NCBI RefSeq assembly: GCF_000165425.1 | Contig: NW_001799649.1 | Span: 160,457 to 224,456 of the forward strand | DNA from: Paramecium tetraurelia | Lineage: Eukaryota > Ciliophora > Oligohymenophorea > Peniculida > Parameciidae | Length of the DNA stretch: 64,000 nt | Reading direction: 5' to 3' | The notes under the pieces: generated by a model | The model's database searches: none | What the model was told of the DNA's origin: nothing | What the model saw: only the letters and a program-made list of their open reading frames with translations | In this document: one piece after another, positions 1 to 14,656 of the stretch | Layout: the number at the start of each line of letters is the position of its first letter | Numbering within the stretch: the first letter of the stretch is position 1 | Program-made: the position numbers and the translations under genes

Positions 1-651
1 AAATTTTCATTAATTATTGACCTAAACATTAGCAAATCTATTATAATTGAAAGGATTTTTTAAAAAGTAATTTACCTGTTTGTATATTGAATACTTTAAA
101 TTAGGTAGAACTTGATAAAAATAATATTTACGATACTATTTAACATTTATTCATTATACTATCGGCTATTAATATTGATTTATATATTTTATTGGTTTTA
201 AGAGAATAGAAATTGCACTTTTACATGATATTTTGCTCTATTCCCAATAAAAAATCATTTTAAAAAAATAAGGTCATTTTTGGTTGATCATAACATCTAA
301 ATAAATTTTAAGATGTATTATTGATAAAGTTGTGAACAAAAAAATTATTTTTATAGCAATAACAAATTAAATTTTAATTTTAGTGAAAAGCTGGGATTGT
401 TAATGGATTGATTTATGATTTATATTCCATAAGTTTAATATTTGCAAAATCGTGTTAAATTTCAAAGAGTCTAAGTTTACTATACTCCATCACTATTAGA
501 AGATAAGACTGGTGGATTAGCATCTTTGAAACCAAGAATTTCATTTCCATAGTAGTCCTTTTATATTAATCGTCTCTGATATCTATACAGATTATTTTGT
601 CTTATGCAACACAAATCAAATAAGACTCATCTTAACTTAGACAACTCTCAT
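1..651 (-). CDS. Partial gene at left edge, possible beta-propeller protein
   Basis: On the minus strand a frame without TGA runs about 200 codons from an ATG at 651 off the window start, if a 26-nt GT...AG intron at 601-626 is removed. The product is hydrophobic-alternating and contains stretches such as FKVFNIQTGKLLF, which resemble beta-propeller (WD or CNH type) blades. No family can be named. A competing frame over about 465-590 (ending ...SSNSDGVQQTQTL, TGA at 462-464) also has gene-like codon use, and I could not connect the two with a plausible intron. The 5' structure is therefore unresolved, or the locus carries a frame break. The 3' end lies outside the window. The DHHC gene is upstream on the same strand. 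Confidence 0.35.
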
Positions 652-771
652 ATATAATAATCTTTTTATTGAATTTTATGGTTTTCATCTAAATATAAGT
701 ATTTGAAAGGTTCTATTATTTCATTAAAATATTTGAATTATAATGTTATTATCTAATAAGAGCTAAAAAAT

Positions 772-1647
772 TCAATTTATTTCAAAATGTTTATAAAACT
801 CAAAGTCTTCCTTCCCTTCCAGATGATTTTCAAAATAGTTTTCTCCAGCCGTAACTTTAGGAAAGGTTAGCTCTAAGTAATTGAGGGCTAGCTTGTTAGG
901 TATTGGCAAAATCCATTATATAAAGTTATTTCCTAAAAGTCTTTTCAATTTGGAACTGTAAACTTCGTATGATGAATACTTACCCGCTCTTTATTCATTA
1001 TAAGTAGTCAAATCAGGTAATTAAATAAGTTTATCTTTCAGCAAATTAGAAACTATTAAATAAGCTCCAATACTAATAATAAATTATAATAGTTTTGTTG
1101 TAACCTCAAAAACTGAAATTTAAGCCCAAAAGGAAGTCAGTGTTAAATTTATTAATCCCTCAATGTGAATTTGATAAGCAAATTTGACAATCGAAATTAC
1201 GCATGAATTACAATGCATAAACAATAAAATCGTAAAGTACACTAAAAATTGGCTAAAATATTTTAAATTCTTGTAGCCTACACAACAATTTAGCCAAGCA
1301 CAATGATGATCTCTGTAATGAACGCATATATTACAAGTTTAGCAATGATGGGTCTTTGGTGGTTTCCAATTTTCGCATTTTTCACATTTCTGATCTAAAT
1401 ATTTTTCATTTAGCTTAATAGCTTTGATGCTACAATTTTTTTCTTTCATTAATTCAATAGGAGTCTTAGTAATTTTTATTGGTCCAGGATGTGTATTTAC
1501 GATTTAATAGTGTGACCAAATAAGCAAAATTTAAATAGTAAATGGAGCCATCCAATTGATCCCAAAATTGCTTTCCAAAATAATAAAAAAGGAAACTGCA
1601 TAAAACGACTATAGGATTTGTTTAAATGGTAATTAATTTATATCCAT
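772..1647 (-). CDS. DHHC-type protein S-acyltransferase (palmitoyltransferase)
   Basis: A 291-residue protein with no intron. It should transfer palmitate to cysteines of membrane proteins from an endomembrane location. Two N-terminal hydrophobic segments (about residues 10-45) precede a complete cysteine-rich domain, with C-x2-C, HC, C-x2-C and the catalytic RDHHCAWLNCCVGYKN block. Two further hydrophobic segments follow (about residues 150-180 and 210-240), giving the normal four-TM layout. Downstream, VFEVTTKLL sits where the family's TTxE motif lies. The start at 1647 is the first ATG in frame before TM1; the codons just upstream remain open, so a slightly longer N-terminus cannot be excluded. 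It lies 66 nt downstream of the neighbouring minus-strand gene. A second DHHC enzyme sits at 34420-35117. Confidence 0.93.
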
Positions 1648-1713
1648 CAATGAAGTAGATAATTTAAAATTAATATTAACGATTTCTTTATATAAAATTG
1701 AAATGAGAAAACT

Positions 1714-2331
1714 TCATTATACTAATTTAAGGAAGTTAGGTACTCTTTATTATTTGGATGATATTTATTTTCTATAATTAAGTATGGCAGCTCTAACTTG
1801 ATGATTAACTTTTAGATTATTTTTGGAAAGTTTATCATAAAAATTTTAGTACTTATCAGGATCGAAATAAGTATCTTTCAAGTGCGAAGGTAAGACTGAT
1901 GGAGAGCGGAAATATGGATTGTAGATTCTGGGTTCTATCATTTATTGAGGCTCATCGTTTATAATGGCTTGAGCATTTAATAGTTTTTTTAACACAAAAT
2001 CAATTTCGTTTCTTCTATCTTGTAACTATTATTATTGTTGCTAATTTTGCTCTATTTTTTTAGGTTATGGTAAAATTGTTGCATTTGATGATTTTCTACT
2101 TAGAATACTTGTTTTATATAGAACTTATTCTTAAACCTTTTCTAAAAGATCTTGAGTACTAGAGTAATGACGATCTGTTTAAATAGGTGGTATTTTTTGC
2201 TTAATTTTTCTCAGTTATTTTTCTAAAGATTGATTTCTAGCTGTTCTAATTTCTGTGTAATCAGGAGTTGAATCTTTTATTGGTTTTGGCATTGGCAAAA
2301 ATAATAAGTTGGAGTTTTTACGATTGAACAT
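1714..2331 (-). CDS. Hypothetical protein, 205 aa
   Basis: A single-exon reading frame of 206 codons ending in TGA. The product is hydrophilic, with an N-terminal MFNRKNSNLL, a middle stretch rich in lysine and glutamine (including a run of seven glutamines encoded mainly by TAA/TAG), and a C-terminal half with aromatic and proline residues. It has no signal peptide, membrane segment or motif that I recognise. It lies between the MAST-like kinase (43 nt upstream) and the DHHC gene (66 nt downstream), all on the minus strand. The uninterrupted frame, gene-like codon use and compact spacing make it likely to be a real gene. Its function is unknown. Confidence 0.8.
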
Positions 2332-2373
2332 TAAATTTATATATATAGATTAATAGTTATTTAAAAACAGATC

Positions 2374-4258
<1,885 letters not shown>

Positions 4259-4262
4259 TATC

Positions 4263-4445
4263 TCATTTTGAGTTATCAAATGGTCTATACTATATTGTTC
4301 TTATACATTTTGCATCTAATTCTTGATTCACTACCTTCTCTCCATAACTTATCAATAATAGTAATATTCTATATTCTTAATAAACCTATCTCGTGTCCTC
4401 ACATTGTTGTATACCTTCATTTTTGCGTAGTCTCAATTCTTTCAT
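4263..4445 (-). CDS. Doubtful small ORF just upstream of the kinase
   Basis: A 61-codon minus-strand frame (MKELRLRKNEGIQQ... to ...YRPFDNSK) ends only four bases before the kinase start codon. Codon use looks gene-like and the frame stays open upstream of its ATG to about 4515. With TGA as the only stop, open runs of this length arise often by chance. It could be a small gene, or part of an unrecognised 5' exon of the kinase. Confidence 0.25.
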
Positions 4446-5364
4446 GCTATATTCACTATATTTTAACAATTACAATTTTAATCCTTGTTTCAAATGAATT
4501 TCGATGTTTCTTCATATAAGCTTTTTCACACAAACGAGCAACTTATAAGTTTAATTAAACTAATTTCTTTCTTTATTCAGCATTATGTCTACAAGTTTAA
4601 TTATGAATATCCATTAAATTAATGTTGATGCTTTAATTGCAAATACGACATATTATCAAATATTCCATTAATAAAATTATTTAAATACGAAACTATATCA
4701 AATTTGAATGTTATAATAACTTATTTAGATATTTGAATTAATACATAAAACAAAAAACTCTATGTATTAGATTACTACTCATTAGATTACTACTTGTAAT
4801 TATAATAAATTTAAAAAATAGAATCAAATATATTACAAAATATGTATTTATTTCATTCATTCTTTTAATTATTTGAGATATTTCAGGAAATAGTGTGGAA
4901 CATTGAATTTATTTAAATATATAGATTTTATCTTAATTTAACTTTACATGAATGTTTCTCGTAATTTATATATATATTGCAAGATAAATAAGTTAATTTG
5001 TGCTATTTTAATGTTAAAGGATATTTTACAGGTAAATAGTAAATTGAAATTGTCAAATTATAATCAAAACCACTTTCATCATATAAGTCAGAAGTTAAAG
5101 AGAATGCTTAAAAAGAAAAGTAAAAAATCTAATAAACACATCAGGCAGAATATATGAATAGATAATTTCTCTGTATAGAGTTATTGATGAATAAATGAAT
5201 TTGTAATTAGAGTAAAATAAATTAAAGAGAGTAAAAGTAATTCTCTATTAAATTACTTTCACAATCATGTAACTTTAAAAGAATCAGAATTGTTTATTTA
5301 AAAACAAGACCAAATAATCTTAGTAAAAAAATGAGTAATAAACTTTAAATATATTTATTAGTAA
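4446..5364. other. AT-rich stretch, no convincing gene
   Basis: Long A/T runs and scattered TGAs in all frames. A plus-strand frame of 69 codons at 4948-5157 (MNVSRNLYIY...) is open, but its composition resembles random AT-rich DNA. No RNA gene is recognised. Confidence 0.5.
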
Positions 5365-5598
5365 TCATAATTCTTTCTTGCTCTATTTAGTAGTGATAAG
5401 GTCTTCAATCAGTGAATTACAGGAATCTTTGGGTGTTTCATATTAGTCATCAGGTGTCTCATATAAATCAAGATTCTTAATTCCTGAAAACTTTTTTGTA
5501 TATATTTAAGCCAGAGGCGATCCATTATCAAGCTAGGAGATGATGGCATCAAAATCAAACTTTGTTTAAACATTAAGGTTCTCGAATTTTCGATTCAT
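5365..5598 (-). CDS. Small acidic hypothetical protein, 77 aa
   Basis: A single exon of 78 codons from ATG at 5598 to TGA. The product starts MNRKFENLNVQTKFDFDAI and has a near-duplicated acidic motif (YETPDDQ followed by YETPKD). The C-terminus, TTKQSKKEL, is basic. Codon use is like that of the neighbouring genes, with glutamines from TAA and TAG. There is no membrane segment or recognised domain. It stands alone between two AT-rich spacers. Confidence 0.65.
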
Positions 5599-6052
5599 TC
5601 TATGTATAATGTTAAATATTTTAAATTATTATTCTAATTTTTACAAATTATATTATCTTTTTATAACATAAATCTATACTACATTATGTCATTTGAATTG
5701 TCATTAAATTAATTGACTAAAATAATATAAAATAATTTTGTCAGATTTAATAGGTATAAATTTATATAATAATATAAAGAAAGAATTACTTTAATTATAC
5801 CTATTCTCATTATTCCTAATTTAAATAGCTTTTATTGAAATTATAATAAGGATGACAAAAAAAAATATCATTAATTCTTCTAATTTTTTAATTTAGGACT
5901 AATAATAAAAGCTAAAATAAATCTTAAATAAATTATAATAAGTATTATTATATTTACTCTTGATAATAAAGATATTTTGATTATATGATAAATTGTATGA
6001 TAAATGTGACTTTAAAATTAGAGTATTTGAAAAATATATAATACAAAATTTT
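5599..6052. other. AT-rich spacer
   Basis: Spacer of about 450 bases containing A/T runs and no frame with gene-like codon use on either strand. It should hold the promoter of the 77-aa gene and the 3' flank of the CK1-like kinase gene. Confidence 0.5.
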
Positions 6053-7590
6053 TCATTACTTTGATAGATGTTCCTTAAAGTGAACTTTGATAACTCCTAC
6101 CTATTTTAGATTTGTTTAGATTCCAACATCATCATTTAATTGATCATCAAAATCATCGAAGTCATCAAAATCATTGAGTTTGCTGACTTTTTTTTTTTGA
6201 TTGTTTTTTACTTCATCCTGATAATACTTATCTCCTCTATCTTCCAAATCTCTAAATTCACCATTTTAAAAGATTTATCCTTACAACCTTTGGCCAATCG
6301 GTTATCTAATTAGAGAAGATTCTCTAGAGAGAGACTTTTTTGAGTTTTGGCGAGATCTTTGACAATTGCTATCCTTAAGTCTGGTATTTATTTTAGATAC
6401 TACTGAAGGTACATAATTTAACACAACAGATGATTATTGTGAACTATATTATTCTATTTAAAACGACTTTCTTTTTTCACTTTTTTTTAAATCAGGTATT
6501 TTCAGATAATCGCCTTATAAATTAGAAACATCAATATCATTAAAAGATTATTATGCCTAATCTGAAGATTTAGTAGAACTAGTTTAATTATCATTCCAAT
6601 CAAATTTTCTATCAAAATTGATTCCATTTTGTTATGCAATCTTTTAGAATAGACTAAATAAGTATTTATAATCTGGAGTAGCTGCGAATTTCAATTTCTA
6701 TACATAGTCCATATATCTTTAAAATTCTGTTGGAAGTCCCTTACATAATTCTCTCATTTCTATTTCCATTTTCAGTTTCCCAACTAACCTAGTTTTTTCT
6801 CTATCTGAAGAGGAAGTAATATTTTACCATGGTAAAATTCCTATCACATTTAATTAGACAATACCTTTTAATAAGTAAATGAACACATATCCTAAACTTT
6901 CTAAATCATCTCTTCGTGATAATTCATATCCTTTATGAGCTGAGACACTAGCATAACGAGTGGTTCCCATGAAAGGCTTATTTTCTTAAAATTATCTAAT
7001 AAATTAAGAATTATATTTACATATGTTAGCCATTAGTACGGTATTTTTTTGATATACCATAATCGACTAGATACACTTATTGAGAATCATTTCCTCTTCC
7101 CATGAGTATGTTTTCTGGTTTAATATCTCGATGTATAACACCTCTTTTATAGAGGAACATATAAACCTTTTATGAACTTCTTCTATGATCGTGAGCAATT
7201 ATTCTGCTAAGTTACAAATTGTTTTTAATGATAGTTTTCTAAATCTTTTTAAAAAGTGTGCTAAGTCCTTTCCAAGTAATTGCATCGCCATACAATTTGA
7301 ATTATATTCATTTCCATACCAATAGAGTTTTGGAACTCCTGAAGATTAATAATATATGTTTACCAACAATTCCTCTCAATTCTTCTATAATTTATATTTC
7401 TCTCTCTAAACTCATTAAATCACTGTTTTCTTTTTCAACTTTAATGGCTACATAATCTCTTGTAACTTTATCATGACAGATATAAACAACTCCGAAAGAC
7501 CCTTTTCTATCAAACATAGTTAATACCTTGGTTTAATTTCTCCTTTTGCACAAATCTTCCATAATAAATCCTCCCTTTCTCTTATTGCAT
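6053..7590 (-). CDS. Casein kinase 1-like protein kinase with Asp-rich tail
   Basis: A 471-residue CK1-family kinase from six exons (introns 7502-7526, 7339-7363, 7144-7166, 6996-7020, 6841-6864). Visible motifs are the loop [10 protein letters not shown], the lysine in [26 protein letters not shown] (the DFG motif reads DYG), [11 protein letters not shown], and the CK1 hallmark [11 protein letters not shown] followed by LLKGILPW. The tail of about 180 residues is Ser/Gln-rich and ends with a run of Asp-Phe repeats (DDFDDFDD). The glycine loop and the HRD block are each restored only when the small introns are removed. The 24-nt intron at 6841-6864 has no in-frame TGA, so its retention would merely insert eight residues between LLKG and ILPW. 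A paralogue lies at 36245-37679. Confidence 0.95.
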
Positions 7591-7735
7591 TAAAATTAAA
7601 AATATATATAAAGCACAAATATTAAATAAGATTTATAAAAGAGAGATTCCATTATTAGAATTTAATTAACTAAAAATGGTAATTTAATAATATTTTTAAT
7701 TTATACATGTTCCGAGTTTGTAGATGATAATAATA

Positions 7736-10703
7736 TCATTCTTCATCTTCATCATCAACAATAAAATTATTCATAGATCCTAGAGAATCTTCATCAATTG
7801 ACTTCTCTTCATCTAATTATCTTTTTTTTGTCCCTTTTTTAGCTTATTTTTTGGTTTGTTTTTTTGTTTTCTTAACTTTTGAACCTCTTGTATTTTCTTC
7901 TTCATTTTTGTTTTCTTCTTCTTCAATCTCTTTTTAAGACTATTCAACTAATGGTGCCTCTTCACCAATTAAAGGATTATAATTTTCACTCTAATATATA
8001 ATTAAAAATACATACCAAATATCTTTCAGCATTGACTTATCTTTTAGCTGCTTTTTCCTTTAATATTACATGTCTTTTATTATACATTTTTGTTAATTGC
8101 GTTTTGACTTGAGCGTTAATAGTGCTCAATAAATTATCCTTCAATGGGTTGAATACTTAATCATGAAGATCTTCTTTCAATTAATCAGGAGTAATTCGAT
8201 ATTCTTCCATAATTTAAACTACACTCCAAACAGCATCTTTATCATTTCGAACTATTTTTAATTCTAAAAATTGTTTTATCAACTAAAACAAATAGTGAGA
8301 ATACAATCTGATATCCGATGTCAAATAAGTAATTGGAGCTATTCTATTTTTTATTTAATGTCCTTCCCTTCTAATTTTACTGGCAGTTGAATTCTTTCCC
8401 AACCATTATGGGAATTTTGGAAAATCCATCTATTCCCCAACAATACACGAAGGATAGACACTTGATAAGAATCCAAAGGATGGCATTAATGACCATTGTT
8501 GATCTCTTCGAATTTTCTTTGATATTATATCTCCTTCAGCTATTAATTCAGCTGCTTTAGCAACATTATTAATATCTGAATGATGCGATAAAATGTAACT
8601 GTCTTAAATAATAAGAGGAATTAAGTCATAATCTAAGAAGAACATGTCCAGCATATCTCTTAGTGACATCTATCTTCTTTGATTTCTATTGAGTAAACTT
8701 AAAGCTGCATTAAATGTATTAAAAACACAGACTTTATCTTTTTTGAATGCATTCGGTTAGAACATCTTTGCTTTTGATTACAATTTTTATAATTCCAACA
8801 TATTAATACTTTATCTGATATCACAATCAAAGCATATAGCCAATTTTTCGAGATCTTCAAGATTCATATTTATATTCTCTTATTCACAAATGTATTTTAA
8901 TCTTTTTGCAACTGATTTTGCATCTGGCTTCTAAAATTTAATACTATAACAATGAGCTAACAACGATTTTAATTTTTAGTTGTCAATATCATTACAAATA
9001 CAAACAATTGGAACTCGAGTGGATTTTATACATTCTATTAAAGCCGATATTCCACCTCTATCTGATCCAGTCATTCCATCTACTTCATCCATTACAATTA
9101 TAAAGTCCTTGTTAGGTCTAAATAGATTCATAAGCACACTGTTGTCAACCAAATCATTTAATACAGATCTCAAACTTCCTTTGTTTCTCTTGTCTGATGC
9201 ATTGTTTACTATTAATTTCAATCCTAAAGCTTCGGCTACTAATCTTACCATTGAAGTCTTACCAATTCCTGGAGGACCACTTATTATACATGCTTTAGAC
9301 CTTAATTTATAAATATATAAATACGTAATATTTCCAACAGGTTAGAATCTACCCATTTTTAGGGGTATAAATCTTTTCTTCTATTTCTAATTTTATTCCT
9401 CTGCTGAATTTGGATGCTAGAATTTGTATATCCAATCATTCAATTGAGTTACACTTGATTTATTATCAACTAAATCAGACAATAATTTTGGCATGTATTT
9501 ATCAGCTAAGCTAAGATTCTTATCTAAATTTACATTCTCTGGCTAATCCTATTTCTTGGATCCTGATTTCTTGTACAATTTAGATAAATTCGAGTCCGGA
9601 AAAATCTCTTCCATTCCAACACCTATTTTATCAATAAGCCAATCATTTAGCTCACTTTCTCTTACAATCTTTGTTCCTTTTTTTGTAGCCTCTTTAAATT
9701 TATTGCCTTCTTCTCCTTTTCTTCCATCTTCTAACTTGTCTGCCACAATTAAATAGCTAGTCTTCCCAGAAATACTGCCAGTGACCTTAGCTCCATTATT
9801 CTTTAAGAACTACTCCAGTTTGTCCCTACTGCAAACATTTAATAAACCACTCAAAACGATTGTTAAACCCTTAAGTAAATCTGGATCATTTTTAAATTCT
9901 GGTTGATGTTCTTATTCAATTTACTTTTTATTTTCAGGCTTTAAGACTTTTGAGTTTTGTTTTTCCCATGTGATGTTGACAGCTCCTTTCTTTTTTTTAG
10001 CTTATGGTTATTATTCAATTTGGATTTCAAAACTTTATTTTATATCAGGTCCTAAGTGTCTAGGTGATGTGCTTTTATTATTTTTATCCAAACCTATCCT
10101 ATTTAATTTTTCAATTATTTCATTTCCGCTGTCCTAATATGGATCTTATTTTTGTCTGTATGTTTATTGTTATTACGATTATGGTTGAATTTGCTATTAA
10201 GATTGTTATTTATTCTTATACTATTCTTAGATTTTTCTCTCTATTTCAAATTATTCTTGAATATTAATATCATCAACATTAATGTCATTAGATCGTTTTA
10301 TTATGGATTCTTTTAATTTTCCTTATGAACCTTATGAGGGATTAAGAAGAACACTTTTTCCAAAAAATTAAAATAGATTTGGTTAATTAGGTTAATTAGG
10401 CTATCTTTGAGCGGATGGCTTTTTTTATGATTATGATAAATTCTAGGGTTAATTAGTTTTGGACTAATTTTAATTAGGAAACACATCAGAAATCTGTGGT
10501 GTTTATTTTTCCCCCATTGATTATTGAGTTTATTTTTAAGCTTATTATTATTGCTGCTTTTATTTTTGTTAACCATTTTTGCTTTTGGCATCGTACTTAT
10601 AATTGTTAAGATTATACTCTTCTTCAATATCTGAAAGAACTTCTGTATGATTTGATTTACTCTCAGGTGAATTACGAATTAACCTTTTTCGGGAATTGCT
10701 CAT
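7736..10703 (-). CDS. RFC1: Replication factor C large subunit (RFC1)
   Basis: A 972-residue protein from three exons (introns 9301-9324 and 7991-8015). RFC1 is the large subunit of the clamp loader that places PCNA on primed DNA. The order is a Gln/Asn-rich basic N-terminus (about residues 1-270); a BRCT domain (about 285-370, LKGLTIVLSG..., ...GKTSYLIVADK); the AAA+ domain with Walker A GPPGIGKTS, Walker B VMDEVDGM and the RFC block ASDKRNKGSL; the collar region with SGDIISKK-like and LSHHSDINN segments; and a lysine-rich acidic tail ending ...DDEDEE. Length matches eukaryotic RFC1. It starts 21 nt from the stop of the adjacent EF-hand gene on the same strand. The first exon alone encodes the BRCT part. 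Confidence 0.97.
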
Positions 10704-10724
10704 AATTATATTAATAATATATAA

Positions 10725-13700
10725 TCATTCTTAAATTTCTTCATATTAATTATTAAAATACTATTCAGTTTCCAACAAATAAATTTACCATGCTATTAAA
10801 ATGGGCTTCTTTTGTTCAGGATTACTTACTATATGATCATCCAAGACAGATAAGATTTCAAGCCATTTGTTTTTAAATTCCTCATCCAATTTAGATTGAT
10901 TAATCTTGTCTATTTAAGTTTAATATTCAAAAGCCCAATTCTCTCTCAGCAATCCAAATTTCTATTCAACTTCCTCAGGATCTAATTTATATTTATGATA
11001 TGTACTTTAAACATTCAAGAAATTATTCTAAGAATTATCGCTAAATATATCTAATTCTAAGCAAAGAATTGAAAAACGATCAAATGACAGATACTTCTCT
11101 CCATCACACACCAAATCAGCATTTTCTTAAAATTTGCTAGATAATTTAGCTTCATCATATTTTTAATTCTCTATATATTTATTTAAAGTTAACCATTCTT
11201 CTAAATTGCACATACCATTTCCATCTAAATCGCTTGCATTAAATGCATTTATTACAAATGTTTATATATTTTATACATTATCTCTAAACAATCTTAATAC
11301 TTTCAGCATCATCTAATCAAAATCTAAGACTCCATCTCTATTTTATTATGTAACATCCTTCTCTACAATTGAGTCTAATTCTTTTTTAAGCTATATGTAT
11401 TTATCTTGAGATTTAAAGTAATATAAAGATTCTAAATAAGCCAAAGCTCTGATATAAGGAACAAATTGTTGAGTATTGGCTTCATTATTCTTTATAGTTG
11501 TGCCATAATTACTCATACTATTAATTAAATCCAATGCCTCTAAATATTTCTTTTATTCTTCTAAACTGAAATTAGAACTTTCCTCCAATAATCCTAAAAA
11601 CTTTGCAAAAACATTTACTCTCACAATGGCAATATTTTTTTGTATCGAGATTAATAGAATCAAAAATTTTTATTCGGTGACTTTTGTGTATCCAAATTAT
11701 TTTAGATAATAATTATATATAAAGGATGCCATATCTTAATCTTTCAATAATTTATTTTCTTTTTAACTTTAAAGTTTTTCTTAGTATAAGGTTGTTATAT
11801 ATTTTAACACTAATTTTATAGGGATCGTATTTTAAATCTATCCTATTTTCTTTTGCCTTATTTTCTCAATTAAAAATTTAGATTAATTCTTCTAAAAATC
11901 ATATGATATTGTTATCTAATATAAAATCTATAGTGTTACTCTCTATCCTAATAATGGACCTTTGCCTACTGTTGTTTATGATGTTTCTTTTTGCTTGTTC
12001 CCCCCAACTGCTTTGACATCAACCAATTTAATTTAATTCTACTCTAAATTTTAGTTGTCAAGATAATTCTTTTCAGATTTTGTCTAATGCAATTTTCCTG
12101 TTATCTCACTTATATTGAGCTTCAATTATAAATTATCGATTTCAAGTTTTTAATTTAATTTAGTTACACCATCAATATTCTAATAATTCTCTTATAATTA
12201 TTAATTTAATTCCTCAATCTAATTATTCAATTGAGCGATTCTAAATTTCTGAAAATTAATGAATTAAACTATTTATTTCTGTTTAAATTCAGAAGGTCTA
12301 TGAGTTGATTATTTTATAGATTATCGATGCATTATTGATTATCTGGTCGTTTATTAAGATTATGGTTTAATGTTTTTGAAATCTAAATAAGTTATAATGA
12401 TTACCATTAGATTTTATAGATGAATCAGAAAGAATTTCATAATTTAATGGAGTATTTGTGCATTCAGTTTAGTTTTAGATCATCTCATCTAAATTTATTT
12501 AATAATTATTCTATTAATTAAAATTGTTGAATTCCAAAGCCAAATTCATTATTTCTTGTGAAATATCTTCATACTTATAATCAATCAATTAAAGGTCTGT
12601 TTAAACTTCTTAATCTTTATAAAAGTTAATTAGCAAATCATCCTGAACTTAAATCTCTACGGATCTTATTTCTATTATTTTCTCTTAATTAATTTCTACC
12701 TAATTCAATGAATAACTATCATGATTTAGAGTATTATTAGAGGAAAGTGATCTCTTACTTGTTTATTATTATTATTATATAATCAATTAATTCAATTGTG
12801 TTAATGATTTATCTTTACCCAAAGGAGATTCTGATCCTTTACTTTATCTTTTATCCAATTTCTATATTTTATTTTCATAAAATTATAATTTAACCTACAT
12901 AGCTTAATTGTCCAAATCTATTAATCTATATTTTTTAGCCTTGCTCTCAAACTCAAGATTTTTCTATTTCATTTATTTTATTAAATTGCGTTCATTATTG
13001 AGTTAATCTCGTTATTCAGCCATTATTTTAGAACCTTCCATCTTGATTTTATTACACTCATTTTTTAATTCCTCTATTTATTCTTTTAGAAACAGGATCT
13101 CAATCTTTTACTATTTAATAATTCCTTCCAATTCATTATTCTAATATATTTCTGATTACTTGTAATTATTTGCCTATAATTTATAAATACCCATATGATT
13201 CAATTGCACTTCTCTCATAAATATTTAAAATAACAATCCTAATTCTTTAAAGTCTTCTTGTAATTATGTTGTTATAAATAATTCCATTTTAGATAACACC
13301 TCTTATTTATTTAAACCATTGACTTAAGATAAAAATTATCTTTCAGCCTCTTTAATCAACATTCTTTTGTTTTCATCTGAGTTGATTGTGACTCCCTTTT
13401 CAAATGGAATTACAGACACTAATTTCCTTGAATAGGTTGTTCCTAAACCTTTAATTTTAAATCCAGATGAATTCTATGTTGTCCGCAATTGATTTTAAGA
13501 TTATTTATTTCGCTGATCTAAAAACTAAAATGTTGCTATCAAATAATATTGGAACTTACATTATCTATTACGAGTTTATTCCAAAAATTCAGTCAATATT
13601 TTTTTACAATTCTAGGTTCCTCTTTCATTTTCACATATGCTGGTATTATAATGGCTTCGAGATGTTTAACTACCTACTTTAGAAGTTTATTTTCTCTAAA

Positions 13701-13761
13701 TAGATTTACTTGAGCTAGCACCAAATAGAGATTTATCATTTAGATAGCCATTTCTATCCAT
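10725..13761 (-). CDS. Large coiled-coil protein with C-terminal EF-hands, 996 aa
   Basis: Three exons (introns 13536-13559 and 12383-12404) give 996 residues. Residues about 1-120 are Ser/Gln-rich. Residues about 130-560 are heptad-like and rich in Gln, Glu, Lys and Asn, suggesting a long coiled coil. The C-terminal 400 residues are more globular and carry two EF-hand-like loops, NRDGVLDFDQ and DLDGNGMCNLEE, the second with all calcium ligands. Proteins of this design are common in ciliate cortex and axonemes, but I cannot name this one. The 24-nt first intron has no in-frame TGA and is called from splice sites only. The gene ends 21 nt before RFC1 starts. Confidence 0.88.
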
Positions 13762-14656
13762 TATTTGTTAAGATAAACTAAATTAATATATATTTCTAAT
13801 TATCATAATGAATTAAGATATTTCTAATTTAGTGAATGCTTTCATATTGAATAAAGAATAATCGAATACTAATCTAAACTTTAAAACATAAAATAAATGT
13901 AATAAATATTAATCTCTACATCTAACCTGGATATATGCAAAAATCTTAGATCTAAAAATTATATTCCTTAATTTTAATATTTATACTCTTTAATTAGAAC
14001 AAGCACATTTGAAATGAATGCTACAATTTTTATCATTATCATCATTATTTTAGAATATGAATTTTTTTTTTATATATATTTAGCTGTTAAATTAATAAAT
14101 AATGAATTCTGTTTAGTAAAAACAATATATATCTCTAATTCTCATTTTCTCAAATTACCATAAATAACCCATAAGAGTATGTTATTGAATTAAAATATGG
14201 TCTAAAATTATAAAACAAACATTTGCGAATTGAATAACTCCTTATTTACACAGGCTTCACAATTTATCATAAATAATCCGAAATGTGCATTTTCTTTAAC
14301 TCAATATGAGCCATAAAATTAATTAAAATATTCACGTTAAATCAATATGTAATTTTATTATAACAAAAATTATGATACATTAAATCATTATTTCACATTT
14401 TTAGTTAGGATATTTAATATTATTATTATCTGATTTTGAAGTTAGTGATGTTAATTGTTTAAATAGAAGATATATGAATTAATCGATACTTTTAATATCG
14501 GTATTTCAATAAAATCAATGTTAATAATTTCTATACAATATTAATTCAATTTAATAAGATATTTTTTATTTATATTAATGTATTTTGTTTTGATATTTCT
14601 TTAACACCCTAATGCAAAATTCATTATTTTTAATTCAAACTGTTATAAAGACTACT
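13762..14656. other. AT-rich intergenic region between divergent genes
   Basis: About 900 bases between a minus-strand and a plus-strand gene, long for this compact window. It should contain both promoters. I see poly-T and poly-A tracts, but no gene, RNA gene or clear repeat. Confidence 0.55.

Noticed and set aside
8980-9312. 110-codon plus-strand ORF opposite the RFC1 AAA+ domain
   Set aside because: It is the antisense of a strongly conserved RFC1 segment (Walker A and B on the minus strand).
10313-10627. 104-codon minus-strand ORF
   Set aside because: It overlaps the Gln/Asn-rich N-terminus of RFC1 in another frame; the RFC1 frame continues cleanly through it under the ciliate code.
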